64,000 nucleotides of DNA from Caryophanales bacterium UBA4682 (GTDB taxonomy: Bacteria > Bacillota_I > Bacilli_A > RFN20 > CAG-288). Below, one piece after another: positions 15,588-24,067 of the stretch. The position numbers and the translations under genes were made by a program. The DNA lies in assembly GCA_002404995.1 (NCBI GenBank), contig DHKY01000019.1, forward strand, positions 57,578 through 121,577, written 5' to 3'. The notes under the pieces were generated by a model that made no database searches, was not told the origin of the DNA, and saw only the letters and a list, made by a program, of their open reading frames with translations. The first letter of the stretch is position 1. Every line of letters starts with the position of its first letter.

Positions 15588-17908
15588 TTCAAGGTAATCA
15601 CTGTTGCCCCAAGGCCACCCTCGCCTTCTCCGCCAAGACGATATTCTTTGATGAAATCCTTGTGGTTGGCAAGGTATTTCCAAAGGGCGTTCTTTAAGGC
15701 AAAAGTGCCAAGGCCGTGGATAATCCGGACATGCTCGAATTTCGAGATACGGGCCGAGTTCAGGAAAGAAACTGCTTTCCGCCTGGCTTCATCGACATGC
15801 CTGCCGATAATGTTGCATTCGAGCCCCTGACCGGAAACAATGGTGGTGATTCGAGAGGGGATTTCCTCTTTTGTCTTCTCCTTGACTTGTTTTGGAGCAA
15901 TCTTAAGACCCTGGATTTTCCGCGTGATTCTAAGTCCGTCCCTGTCTAAGACAACATCGTTCTTTTTAATAGACAGAACGGTGGCACGACGAAAATCTTC
16001 GTCCCTGACTTCATCCCCCGGCTTAAGATCCGGAAGGGGAAGAGAAGGTTTCTTCACGGGCTCCCCTTTTGAAGAGTTCTCCTTGATTTTATTCAGCTTT
16101 CCTTTGACTTCGCTCAATTCGGAATAAGAAAGGTTCTTATCGGCTTTCGTAGCCCAAACCGAATTGATTTCTTCAATCCGCTGTTCCACGAGACGCTGGA
16201 CTTTCTTTTCCGCCTTGATACGGATGGAATTCTTTTCCCCATTCAGGGCATCAATGGCTTTCTGCTTCTTCTCCGTGATGCGATCAAGGTCCGCTAATTT
16301 ATTTTCAAGCTCCTTCTTCTTTTTCTCTGTCTCGGAGACTTCTTCGGTCAGTTTTTCCATTAAGGCATCCGTGTCCTGATTCGAACGCGATGCTTCAAAG
16401 TCTTTTGCATCCTGAATAATTTCCGGATTGAGACCCATTTGCTTGGCCAGAAGAATACCGTAGGATTTTCCGGTGGTACCTAAAAGAAGATGGTAAGTCG
16501 GAATCCTTCCGCTCGTGTTATATTCCCTTGCGCCTGTCAAACAGAGACGATCAGCGGCGGCATAGATTTTCAGGCCATCGAAATGAGAGGTAAGCAAAGT
16601 GAAGCAGTTCCTCTTTTCGAAGAATTTCAGTATTCCGACTCCGAGAGCCTCTCCATCTTTCGGAGAGGTTCCTTCCCCGACTTCATCGATGATGACCAAA
16701 GAATCCTTCGTGGCCTTTTCCGTGATTTCCTTGATTTTCATCAGCTGGGAGGAAAAAGTCGATAGGTTGTCCAATACGGACTGATTGTCTCCACCTAAGA
16801 AATAAACGTAATCGATGAAAGGAAGTTTAGCCCCTTCTTCGCAAGGAACCCTCCTTCCGAGCTTATCCCTCCTTACGCAAAGGGCAACCGCTTTGATTAA
16901 GACTGACTTTCCGCCAGCATTAGGACCCGTAATCAAAAGACACTTTGGATTAGCCTTCCCTAGCGCAAGATGGTTTTTGATGACTTTTTTTGCTTGTAAG
17001 AGAGGATGGAAAAAACCATCCAAATCGAATTCAGCTTCCGATAATTGCGCAATCGAGCCGTTGTAAGTCTTGCCAAAGCGGACACAGGAAAGGTAGCGAT
17101 CGAAATTCCTGAGAATCCGATAGTCTTTCTTAATGTAGGATAACTGTTTTGCTGCTTTCTGGCTCAATTCCGATAAGATCTTGGTTTCTTCCCTGCTTTC
17201 TTCCTGTTTTAAAGAGGAGAGCTTGTTCCGCAAGTCAAGCACTTCGTAAGGAACCCTATAGACCGTCTGACCCGTTGAGGAATAGGAAACAACGCTTCCT
17301 CTAATCCTTCCTTTGCTGTCGCTCTTGACCGGCAGGGCTTCTTCTCCGCCCTTGATGGTTATGACATCCTCGGATAAATAGCGGCTATATCGGTTCTTGT
17401 AATCGTTCCTGGCTTCAGACAAACGTTTCTCTACGGAACGGATCTGGCCTCGAACGGCAAAAAGTGCGTTGGAAGCGTGGTCCGCAATGGTATAGTCCGG
17501 ATTAATGGCAAAATGGATATCCTTTTGGAGCTGGAGGACCGGATTCAGGTCCAAAGCATCATCCCGGAGATGATAAAAGTCCGTTTCTTGACCGAGTTGA
17601 TCATAATAGTCCCTGGATGAGGACAGGAGTTCAGCAATGGAATACAGTTCTCCCGGCGACAAAATCGCTCCTTTGTCCAAGGCTTCGAACGAAGGATTGA
17701 GGTTTAATACCGTCGGCATGTTCCTGATGTGGCCGAGGCGGAGATATCGTTCAAATTCTTCAAGATATTCGTGGCTGTTCAAGGAATCATCTTTGTCCTT
17801 GGCAATATAAGAAAAGCCGAAGTTTTCCTTCAGTTCTTCGAAAGAGAAGAAATCTTTCAGCCGGTGGATGACTTCCCTTGTCTCTTTTTCTAGATAATTT
17901 TCTTCCAT
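15584..17908 (-). CDS. mutS2: MutS2 ATPase/endonuclease with Smr domain
   Basis: MutS2 acts on branched DNA and on collided ribosomes in Firmicutes. The 774-aa chain has a MutS core, Walker A TGPNAGGKSV, Walker B LVIIDEVGEGTSP, the family block NLSTFSSQLMKI, a long coiled coil (about residues 510-610) and a C-terminal Smr domain with GMHVDEAM, HGLGTFALKNAL and GGEGEGGLGATV. The Smr motif normally reads GMxVxEA; both Met are AGG here. A TATGATAAAAT box lies 10 bases before the ATG and no ribosome binding site is visible. Divergent from the peptidase gene at 18000. Confidence 0.93.
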   Translation of the reverse strand: MEENYLEKETREVIHRLKDFFSFEELKENFGFSYIAKDKDDSLNSHEYLEEFERYLRLGHIRNMPTVLNLNPSFEALDKGAILSPGELYSIAELLSSSRDYYDQLGQETDFYHLRDDALDLNPVLQLQKDIHFAINPDYTIADHASNALFAVRGQIRSVEKRLSEARNDYKNRYSRYLSEDVITIKGGEEALPVKSDSKGRIRGSVVSYSSTGQTVYRVPYEVLDLRNKLSSLKQEESREETKILSELSQKAAKQLSYIKKDYRILRNFDRYLSCVRFGKTYNGSIAQLSEAEFDLDGFFHPLLQAKKVIKNHLALGKANPKCLLITGPNAGGKSVLIKAVALCVRRDKLGRRVPCEEGAKLPFIDYVYFLGGDNQSVLDNLSTFSSQLMKIKEITEKATKDSLVIIDEVGEGTSPKDGEALGVGILKFFEKRNCFTLLTSHFDGLKIYAAADRLCLTGAREYNTSGRIPTYHLLLGTTGKSYGILLAKQMGLNPEIIQDAKDFEASRSNQDTDALMEKLTEEVSETEKKKKELENKLADLDRITEKKQKAIDALNGEKNSIRIKAEKKVQRLVEQRIEEINSVWATKADKNLSYSELSEVKGKLNKIKENSSKGEPVKKPSLPLPDLKPGDEVRDEDFRRATVLSIKKNDVVLDRDGLRITRKIQGLKIAPKQVKEKTKEEIPSRITTIVSGQGLECNIIGRHVDEARRKAVSFLNSARISKFEHVRIIHGLGTFALKNALWKYLANHKDFIKEYRLGGEGEGGLGATVITLK

Positions 17909-17999
17909 AACAGCTTAATTTTATCATAAAAGAGAAAAGAAGGATTTCTCCTGCATCTTCTGATAAACTATAAGTTAGCCAATAGGGAGCTCATCCGAA

Positions 18000-19985
18000 A
18001 TGAAACCAATTGAAATAAAAGACCTTTATAATCAGAAATATATCTCATCGCTGACTCTTTCCCCTAGCGGAAAGTCATTCTGCTACCTGCTGAAACAGCC
18101 GGATGAAAAAGAAGACAGCTATTCCTCCTACCTTTACCTGAGGAAAGGAAAGACGCCAAAGAAGAGGATATCCTCTTCTCCGGTTCTCTCTTTCCGCTAT
18201 TTCGATGAAGACAACCTGCTTTTTGTTTCCTATCGGGATAAGGAAGATCAGGAAAAAAGGAAAGATGGTCATCCATATACTCCTTTTTATCTCCTTTCCA
18301 TCAACGGAGGAGAACCAGAAAAGCTTTTTTCTTTCCGCTTGAATGTTTCCTCTTATGAGCTTCTCGACAAGGAACACCTTCTTCTTTTAGCCGATGTTGA
18401 CCTGGACAAGAAAGAAGAGACCGAACTGCTTTCCAAGGATGGAAGCTGCTATACAAAGGAAATAAAGGCCTATTCGAACAACTACGAGGAGTATCATGAG
18501 GTTCCTTTCGTTTTTAATGGAGCCGGGGTCATCGACCACCACCGCTTTGTCCTGTTCCTCTATGACAGGAAAAAGAAGAGACTTGAACAAGTCTCTCATT
18601 TGAACCAAAGCGTTTCCTTCTTCGATTTTGATCATTCGTTTATTTACTATGGCGCAGAAGAAATCAAAAAGGAGAGCACTGGAAAGCAAGGAATCTATTC
18701 TTATTCCCTTACGGAGAAGAATACCGAGAAGCTGCTTGAGCCGGTCAGGTCCCTTTTCGGACTGGTCTCTGTCCTAGACAAGCTCAGGTTGATTGGAACG
18801 GAGAAAAAACGCTATGGTGAAAATGAAAATCCGTTCTTCTATAGTCTTGACAAAGCCACCAAGGAACTCAAAACGAGGAACGAGGCGGATGAATCCTTAG
18901 GAATTCCGGTTCTTTCCGATGTCCTTCTTGGAACAAGGAGAGGCTTCAAGGAAGACCAAGGCTATGTCTATTTTTTTGCAACAGACCGCTATGACACACA
19001 CCTTAAACGGATTGGATTGGATGGGAAAATAGAAACGATTGTTCCTTTCCAGGGTTCTTTGACGGATTTTGATGTCAAAAACGGTAAAATCATCTTTACC
19101 GGCCTTTATGACAGGAAACTGAATGAAGTCTATACGAGGAATGGGGACAGCAAACTTCAGCTTACGAAACACAACGAAAATTATCTGAAAGGAAGATATG
19201 TCGGTCATCCTGAACATTTTGTCTACCATTCAAGAGGCTATGATCTCGATGGCTTTGTTATCTATCCGAAAGATTTTGATCCGAATAAGAAATATCCTGC
19301 CATATTAGATATCCATGGCGGTCCGAAGTGTGCTTACGGAGAGGTGTATAGCCAGGAGAGGCAAGTCATGGCTTCAAGAGGCTATTTTGTCCTTTATACC
19401 AACCCCTTTGGCAGCGACGGAAGAGGAAACGAATTTGCCTACCTGACCAAATGGGGTGATATCGATTACCATAATTTCCTTGATTTTGTCGATACTTGCT
19501 TAGAGCGTGTTCCTGCCATCGATAAGTCCAATGTCTTTCTCACAGGAGGCAGCTACGGAGGCTATAGGTCTAACTGGATGGAAGTCCATACGGAAAGATT
19601 TAAGGCCATTGTGACCCAGAGAAGCATTTCCAATTGGATTACCAGGTTCGGAAATGGTGACATCGGACCGAATTTTGCATTTGGTCAGACAAGCCATGAT
19701 ATCTACTCCAAAGAGGGCTTTAAGGATCTATTTGAAATTTCTCCGATTCACTATATCCAAAATGCAAAGACTCCGATTCTGATTCTTCATTCCGACCAAG
19801 ACTACCGTTGTCCGCTTGAACAGGGTGTCCAGTTCTTCACTGCCTTGATTCATCAGAAGGTCGAGGCGCAGAGGATTATCTTCCATGGGGAGAATCACGA
19901 TAGGAGCCGTGGCGGAAAGCCTTCGAACCGGATCACCCGGTTGACAAAGAGGCTAGACTTCTTTGATAGGCATAAGACCATTTAG
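18000..19985 (+). CDS. S9 family peptidase (acylaminoacyl/prolyl oligopeptidase type)
   Basis: Cytoplasmic serine peptidase of the prolyl-oligopeptidase clan, 661 aa: an N-terminal beta-propeller-like half followed by an alpha/beta hydrolase. The triad is visible: Ser518 in GGSYGGY, Asp601 in HSDQDYR and His633 in GENHD. The segment after the serine reads GGY-M-SNWM once AGG is Met, and the last conserved block reads GENHD-M-SRGGKPSNR, both as in the family. AGGGAG lies about 12 nt before the ATG. It likely trims short peptides; no signal peptide is seen. Confidence 0.9.
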   Translation: MKPIEIKDLYNQKYISSLTLSPSGKSFCYLLKQPDEKEDSYSSYLYLRKGKTPKKRISSSPVLSFRYFDEDNLLFVSYRDKEDQEKRKDGHPYTPFYLLSINGGEPEKLFSFRLNVSSYELLDKEHLLLLADVDLDKKEETELLSKDGSCYTKEIKAYSNNYEEYHEVPFVFNGAGVIDHHRFVLFLYDRKKKRLEQVSHLNQSVSFFDFDHSFIYYGAEEIKKESTGKQGIYSYSLTEKNTEKLLEPVRSLFGLVSVLDKLRLIGTEKKRYGENENPFFYSLDKATKELKTRNEADESLGIPVLSDVLLGTRRGFKEDQGYVYFFATDRYDTHLKRIGLDGKIETIVPFQGSLTDFDVKNGKIIFTGLYDRKLNEVYTRNGDSKLQLTKHNENYLKGRYVGHPEHFVYHSRGYDLDGFVIYPKDFDPNKKYPAILDIHGGPKCAYGEVYSQERQVMASRGYFVLYTNPFGSDGRGNEFAYLTKWGDIDYHNFLDFVDTCLERVPAIDKSNVFLTGGSYGGYRSNWMEVHTERFKAIVTQRSISNWITRFGNGDIGPNFAFGQTSHDIYSKEGFKDLFEISPIHYIQNAKTPILILHSDQDYRCPLEQGVQFFTALIHQKVEAQRIIFHGENHDRSRGGKPSNRITRLTKRLDFFDRHKTI

Positions 19986-19988
19986 AAT

Positions 19989-20930
19989 ATGATTTACTGC
20001 AAAATCAAGGCCGACCCGGTGAAGGCAAGCGAGATAAAGGATTTCTTCCACGCTGAGGAAATAAATGATCCCAATCATCCCTATGACTACTTTTCCCTTA
20101 AGAAGGACGGAGTTGATATTCATGCTTATAAGAACCGGAAGGACATTTATACCATCATCTTCTCCAGCAAGGACGATGATGCAATCCATAGGGCAAACCT
20201 GTTCTCCAAGGATGTGACCATAACAGAGTCTCAGGAGCAAGCAACTAGCAAAGAAAAAGGGCCCTATTTCAAATGCTGGGAAGATCTTTCCTACCAGATT
20301 GGTTCCGATGAAGTCGGTGTCGGGGATTTCTTCGGTCCACTTGTAGTGGTCGCTAGTTATATAACGCCGAAAGATGTGCCAATCCTAGAACAATATAAAA
20401 TCAATGATTCCAAGAAAAGGACGGATGAATATATTCTTTCCGTTGGCCGTCCCCTCAGGAGGAAGAGGAAATACTATTCAATTCTGGTTTCGGCTGAAAA
20501 GCTTTCCTTTTTGACGAAAAATGGGTTCAATATCCACAAGACAAGGGCCAAATGCCACAATCTATGCCATAAAGGAGTCAGGGAAAAATATTCCCTCCCT
20601 TCCTCGCTGATTGTTTATGTGGACCAGTTCGCTCCGGAAAAAGACTATCGCCGCCTTGTCGGTGAGGATAGGATCGAGAATCCTGTCTATTTCCGAACTA
20701 AGGGAGAAAGCTATTTTCCAAGTGTGGCCCTTTCTAGTGTCCTAGCCCGCTACTTTTTCCTCAAGGAATGGGAAAAGAGGGAGAAAAGATTCCACACCAA
20801 GATACCAAAGGGAGCTTCGGCTCTCGTCGACAGAGTCTATGGAACCCTTTTGAACCAGTATGGCCAGGAAGCACTGAATCCCTTCGTGAAGCGTTATTTT
20901 CGCAATTATACTAGTAAAATCAAGCATTGA
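19989..20930 (+). CDS. rnhC: Ribonuclease HIII
   Basis: RNase HIII degrades RNA in RNA-DNA hybrids. The 313-aa chain has an N-terminal TBP-like substrate-binding domain of about 90 residues and a catalytic core with SDEVGVGDFFGPLVV (acidic residues Asp and Glu), NDSKK-M-TDE (family: DSKKLTD), VDQF and ALSSVLARY. Three bases separate it from the peptidase stop, so the two are probably co-transcribed. The TBP-like domain distinguishes it from RNase HII. Confidence 0.92.
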   Translation: MIYCKIKADPVKASEIKDFFHAEEINDPNHPYDYFSLKKDGVDIHAYKNRKDIYTIIFSSKDDDAIHRANLFSKDVTITESQEQATSKEKGPYFKCWEDLSYQIGSDEVGVGDFFGPLVVVASYITPKDVPILEQYKINDSKKRTDEYILSVGRPLRRKRKYYSILVSAEKLSFLTKNGFNIHKTRAKCHNLCHKGVREKYSLPSSLIVYVDQFAPEKDYRRLVGEDRIENPVYFRTKGESYFPSVALSSVLARYFFLKEWEKREKRFHTKIPKGASALVDRVYGTLLNQYGQEALNPFVKRYFRNYTSKIKH

Positions 20931-20960
20931 AGTTTATGATTGAAGAAAGGAGGAAGCATA

Positions 20961-21344
20961 GTGAAGAACTTTCTTTTTGCATCTTTGTCCTTAGTGAACG
21001 GCTTCTCCAAATATAAGGAAAATCCGGACGGAAACTATAAAGGCATGGAAGTCGAACAGAACAATACCTTTATCATTTCCGGAACATATGAGAAAGTCAA
21101 TGATATCAGGGGACTGAACGTAACCAATACTGGTACGGAAGACTACTTCTATGTGTTTGATGTGGAAAAAGATACAAAAGTCACCTACAACGGAAAGGAT
21201 TCCTCGTTTGATTCCATAAAGGAAGGAGACACTTTAAAGGTCTCCTATGATGGAACTGTCTCCCTTGTCTATCCTCCGAAACTGAATAATGTAACTAAAA
21301 TCGAAATCGTTGGGAAGGAAAAAGAAAATGGAGACAAAGCTTGA
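20961..21344 (+). CDS. Small DUF3221-like protein
   Basis: 127-aa protein starting at GTG 20961 behind GAAAGGAGGAAGC. After a hydrophobic N-terminus (FLFASLSLV), which lacks a lipobox cysteine, the rest is a small beta-rich domain with KVTYNGKDSSFDSIKEGD and LKVSYDGTVSLVYP, the layout of DUF3221/OB-like lipoprotein domains in Bacilli. Its relatives are usually lipoproteins, so the missing cysteine is odd; the signal may be degenerate or uncleaved. It overlaps the next gene by 17 nt. Confidence 0.6.
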   Translation: MKNFLFASLSLVNGFSKYKENPDGNYKGMEVEQNNTFIISGTYEKVNDIRGLNVTNTGTEDYFYVFDVEKDTKVTYNGKDSSFDSIKEGDTLKVSYDGTVSLVYPPKLNNVTKIEIVGKEKENGDKA

Positions 21345-21978
21345 TCTTCTTAACCGTCTATTGGAAGAGCTTGAAAGCGGAGTCCCGGAAGATAGAATCC
21401 GGGAAGAATACGATGCGGTCTTTGGAAAAGGGGCATTGGATCGATTAATCAACCCAAGGATGGGAGGGACGAAACGGTTTGATGAAAATCCTCTTGTCTT
21501 AAGGGCTGAGGAAAACGGAGCAATACGGGCCTTAAGGGAAAACAGGCAGAAAGACAGGAATGGTCCGAAAGATGGCCTCCGAGTCCGAAGGCTAAACGAA
21601 GAAATCGGAAGATTAAGCGGCATAACACTCCACTATAACAAAGTCAAAGAGCTGATTCTCCCCATGATTTCAGACTTGGACCAAATGGCGAAAGACGAAA
21701 TTATTTCTGACAGGGATGTTGCCCTTGACAATAGGAAGGCTTTTTCCTCTGCCCTTGCCAGGAGTCAATCAGATCAGCCGCTTAAGGGTTGTTTCGACAA
21801 GAGGGTTTCCTCGCTAGCAATCTGCGTTCGAACGGAAAACGAATACCTTTATCCTTTGCTAGATGAAAGACTCAATGATTTTTCTCTCTTTTTATTAAAA
21901 CAGATCAGGGATACAAAAGGATATTTTCTGATTTGTTATCGAAACGAAAAGGATCTTAACCATGAAAGAAATAATTAA
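21328..21978 (+). CDS. Putative DUF438/hemerythrin-like helical protein
   Basis: 216-aa soluble, mostly helical protein. With AGG as Met the centre reads NPLVLMAEENGAIMALMENM followed by a helix containing LHYNKVKELILPMI and later ENEYLYPLLDERLNDF. This pattern recalls DUF438 proteins, which carry an N-terminal regulatory helix pair and a hemerythrin-like bundle, but the metal-binding histidines are few. The assignment is tentative. The start is ATG 21328 behind GGAAGG; the gene overlaps both neighbours, so it is part of a compact operon. Confidence 0.5.
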   Translation: METKLDLLNRLLEELESGVPEDRIREEYDAVFGKGALDRLINPRMGGTKRFDENPLVLRAEENGAIRALRENRQKDRNGPKDGLRVRRLNEEIGRLSGITLHYNKVKELILPMISDLDQMAKDEIISDRDVALDNRKAFSSALARSQSDQPLKGCFDKRVSSLAICVRTENEYLYPLLDERLNDFSLFLLKQIRDTKGYFLICYRNEKDLNHERNN

Positions 21979-22813
21979 CAAGCATTTCGAAGGAGAACGT
22001 TCTCTTTTCCGCTGTCATGACACGTTGATAAAAGACTGTGTTTTTTCAAACGGAGAATCGCCACTAAAAGAAGGACGCAATCTTTTAGTTGATCAGTGCA
22101 CATTCGATTACAAATATCCGCTTTGGTATGGGAAAGGTCACGAAGTAAGAAATTGCACTTTCCATCTTAGGTCCCGTTCCGGGATTTGGTATACCGATGA
22201 TTCTTATTTCCATGATTTAGACATCCAAGCCCCGAAGGAATTCCGGCGCTGCAATAATATCCGGATGGAAAATATTGTCTTCTCTCTTGCCGAAGAAACC
22301 TTATGGAATTGCACGAAGGTAAAAAGGAAGAACATCCAAGTAAAAGGCGACTATTTCGGAAGGGGTTCATCCACTGTGGAAGGAGAAGGCCTCCATATTG
22401 AGGGAAACTATATTTTCGACGGCGGAAAAGACATTGTTAGGAAGGACTGTGTCTTCCATTCCAAGGATGCCTTCTGGAACTGCAGAAACGTTACTCTGAT
22501 CAATTGTACAATTGAAGGAGAATACTTCGGCTGGAACAGCGAGAACATCCTCTGCATTGGATGCCACTTCCAATCCCACCAAGGTTTTTGCTATAGGAAA
22601 AACCTAACCAGGAAGAATTGCACCATAACAAAGGACTCGGATTTGATTTTCGAATATTGCTCTGATTTGGATTGCCAAGTCGATTCTTCCTTAGGGATCA
22701 TCAAGAACCCGATATCCGGAACTATCTCCTGCATTTCTTATGAAAAATATATAAAGGACGATGAACGGATTGATTTGGATCAAATCAAGGTAAACGAAAA
22801 TGGAAAAATATGA
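21962..22813 (+). CDS. DUF3737 family beta-helix protein
   Basis: 283-aa protein made of short repeating strands with Asn/Cys ladders (for example LVDQCTFDYKYPLWYGKG and ETLWNCTKVK), the right-handed beta-helix fold of DUF3737. Diagnostic blocks are FEGERSLF, SGIWYTDD, APKEFRRCNNI, AFWNCRNVT and KNPISGTIS. The biochemical role of the family is unknown. It overlaps the upstream gene by 17 nt and the lyase gene by 14 nt; DUF3737 and PatB/MalY-type genes are commonly neighbours in gut Firmicutes as far as I recall, which suggests a shared but undefined task. Confidence 0.8.
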   Translation: MKEIINKHFEGERSLFRCHDTLIKDCVFSNGESPLKEGRNLLVDQCTFDYKYPLWYGKGHEVRNCTFHLRSRSGIWYTDDSYFHDLDIQAPKEFRRCNNIRMENIVFSLAEETLWNCTKVKRKNIQVKGDYFGRGSSTVEGEGLHIEGNYIFDGGKDIVRKDCVFHSKDAFWNCRNVTLINCTIEGEYFGWNSENILCIGCHFQSHQGFCYRKNLTRKNCTITKDSDLIFEYCSDLDCQVDSSLGIIKNPISGTISCISYEKYIKDDERIDLDQIKVNENGKI

Positions 22814-23981
22814 TTTCGAAACAGTAATTGACCGTCATCATACAGAATCGGTCAAATGGGACTGCGACAAGAGCATTCTGCCTAGGTGGATTGCCGACAG
22901 GGATTACAAGGTTGCACCAGAGATTGTCTCTGCTATACAAAAGCGGGCAAGTCATCCGATTTATGGTTACACCGAACCGCACGACAACTGGTATCAGGCT
23001 TACAGGGATTTCTTCCTAAGACGCCACAATATCCGGATTGAAAAGGACTGGCTTTTGTTTTCCTTGGGAGTCGTTCCTACGATTTCCTCTTCTGTACGCA
23101 AACTAACAGGAGAAGGAGACAATGTCGTTCTTCTGACTCCGGTCTACAATATTTTCTATAATTCGATTCTGAACAACCACCGAATCGTCAAAGAAGTGCC
23201 CCTGCTTTTGAAAGACAACCACTACTCCATCGATTTTCCTGCCCTAGAATCCGCACTTAAGGATGAAAGAACCAAAAGGAGGATTCTTTGCAATCCGGCA
23301 AATCCGGTCGGCAGAATCTGGACGGAGGAAGAACTTGCGGAAATCGGACGCCTATGCTATGAAAACAACGTTGTGGTGCTCAGCGATGAAATCCATGGCG
23401 AGATTGTAAGACCTGGTTTAAGCTACCACCCTTTCTTTGGTGTCAATGAAGTCAATAAAAAGATTTCAGTCAATGCAATCAGCGTGACAAAGCCTTTTAA
23501 CCTGGCTGGTATCCATACTTCGGCCATCATTATCCCGGATGCGGACCTTCGTCAGAAGGTGAACCGGCAAATTAATACGGATGAAGTGGCAGAGCCGAAT
23601 GTTTTCAGCTGTCCGGCTGCTATTGCTGCCCTCAACGAAGGCGAGGGATGGCTTGACGAAAGGCGCGAGCATGTTTTCGATAATCGGGATTTTGCCCGTT
23701 CATTTGTTGAGGATAAAATCCCGGGCAGGAAGGTTTTGCCTGGCGATGCCACCTATCTGATTTGGATAGATGTCCATGGAATTACCGCCGATTCTGGCAA
23801 ATTCGCTGAGTTTCTTTTAAAGGAAACCGGTCTTTGGCTCCAAGATGGGTCTGTTTACGGAAAAGGTGGGCAGGGTTTCTTAAGAAGGAACGTAGCTACT
23901 CCTCTCTCTTTACTGAAAGATGGACTTGAACGCTTAGAAAAAGGAACTGCCAAGTACAAAGAAAGGGCTTTGAAGTCCTGA
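22800..23981 (+). CDS. PatB/MalY-type PLP-dependent C-S lyase
   Basis: Fold-type I PLP enzyme, 393 aa, of the MalY/PatB group, which cleaves cystathionine and other cysteine conjugates. The N-terminal signature reads LP-M-WIAD-M-DY with both Met as AGG (22884-22886 and 22899-22901), exactly as in the family. Further marks are CNPANPVGRIW (this Arg is AGA), VVVLSDEIHGEI for the PLP-pyridine aspartate, and the Schiff-base lysine in SVTKPFNLAGIH. Whether the in vivo role is methionine synthesis, sulfide release or aminotransfer cannot be told. Confidence 0.88.
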   Translation: MEKYDFETVIDRHHTESVKWDCDKSILPRWIADRDYKVAPEIVSAIQKRASHPIYGYTEPHDNWYQAYRDFFLRRHNIRIEKDWLLFSLGVVPTISSSVRKLTGEGDNVVLLTPVYNIFYNSILNNHRIVKEVPLLLKDNHYSIDFPALESALKDERTKRRILCNPANPVGRIWTEEELAEIGRLCYENNVVVLSDEIHGEIVRPGLSYHPFFGVNEVNKKISVNAISVTKPFNLAGIHTSAIIIPDADLRQKVNRQINTDEVAEPNVFSCPAAIAALNEGEGWLDERREHVFDNRDFARSFVEDKIPGRKVLPGDATYLIWIDVHGITADSGKFAEFLLKETGLWLQDGSVYGKGGQGFLRRNVATPLSLLKDGLERLEKGTAKYKERALKS

Positions 23982-24017
23982 AAATTCCTTTTTCAGCGCC
24001 AGTATTCGATTTCAGAG

Positions 24018-24023
24018 TATAAT
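24018..24023 (+). promoter_or_regulatory. -10 box upstream of alaS
   Basis: TATAAT in an 86-bp intergenic region before alaS; no convincing -35 at 16-18 bp. No T-box specifier or antiterminator sequence is present. Confidence 0.4.
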
Positions 24024-24067
24024 AAATCGGTTAATAAATAAACTATTTTTTAAAGGAGATTCTTTCT

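Noticed and set aside
20940..20960. TTG start for the DUF3221-like gene
   Set aside because: That reading would translate the ribosome binding site GGAGG; GTG 20961 has proper spacing.
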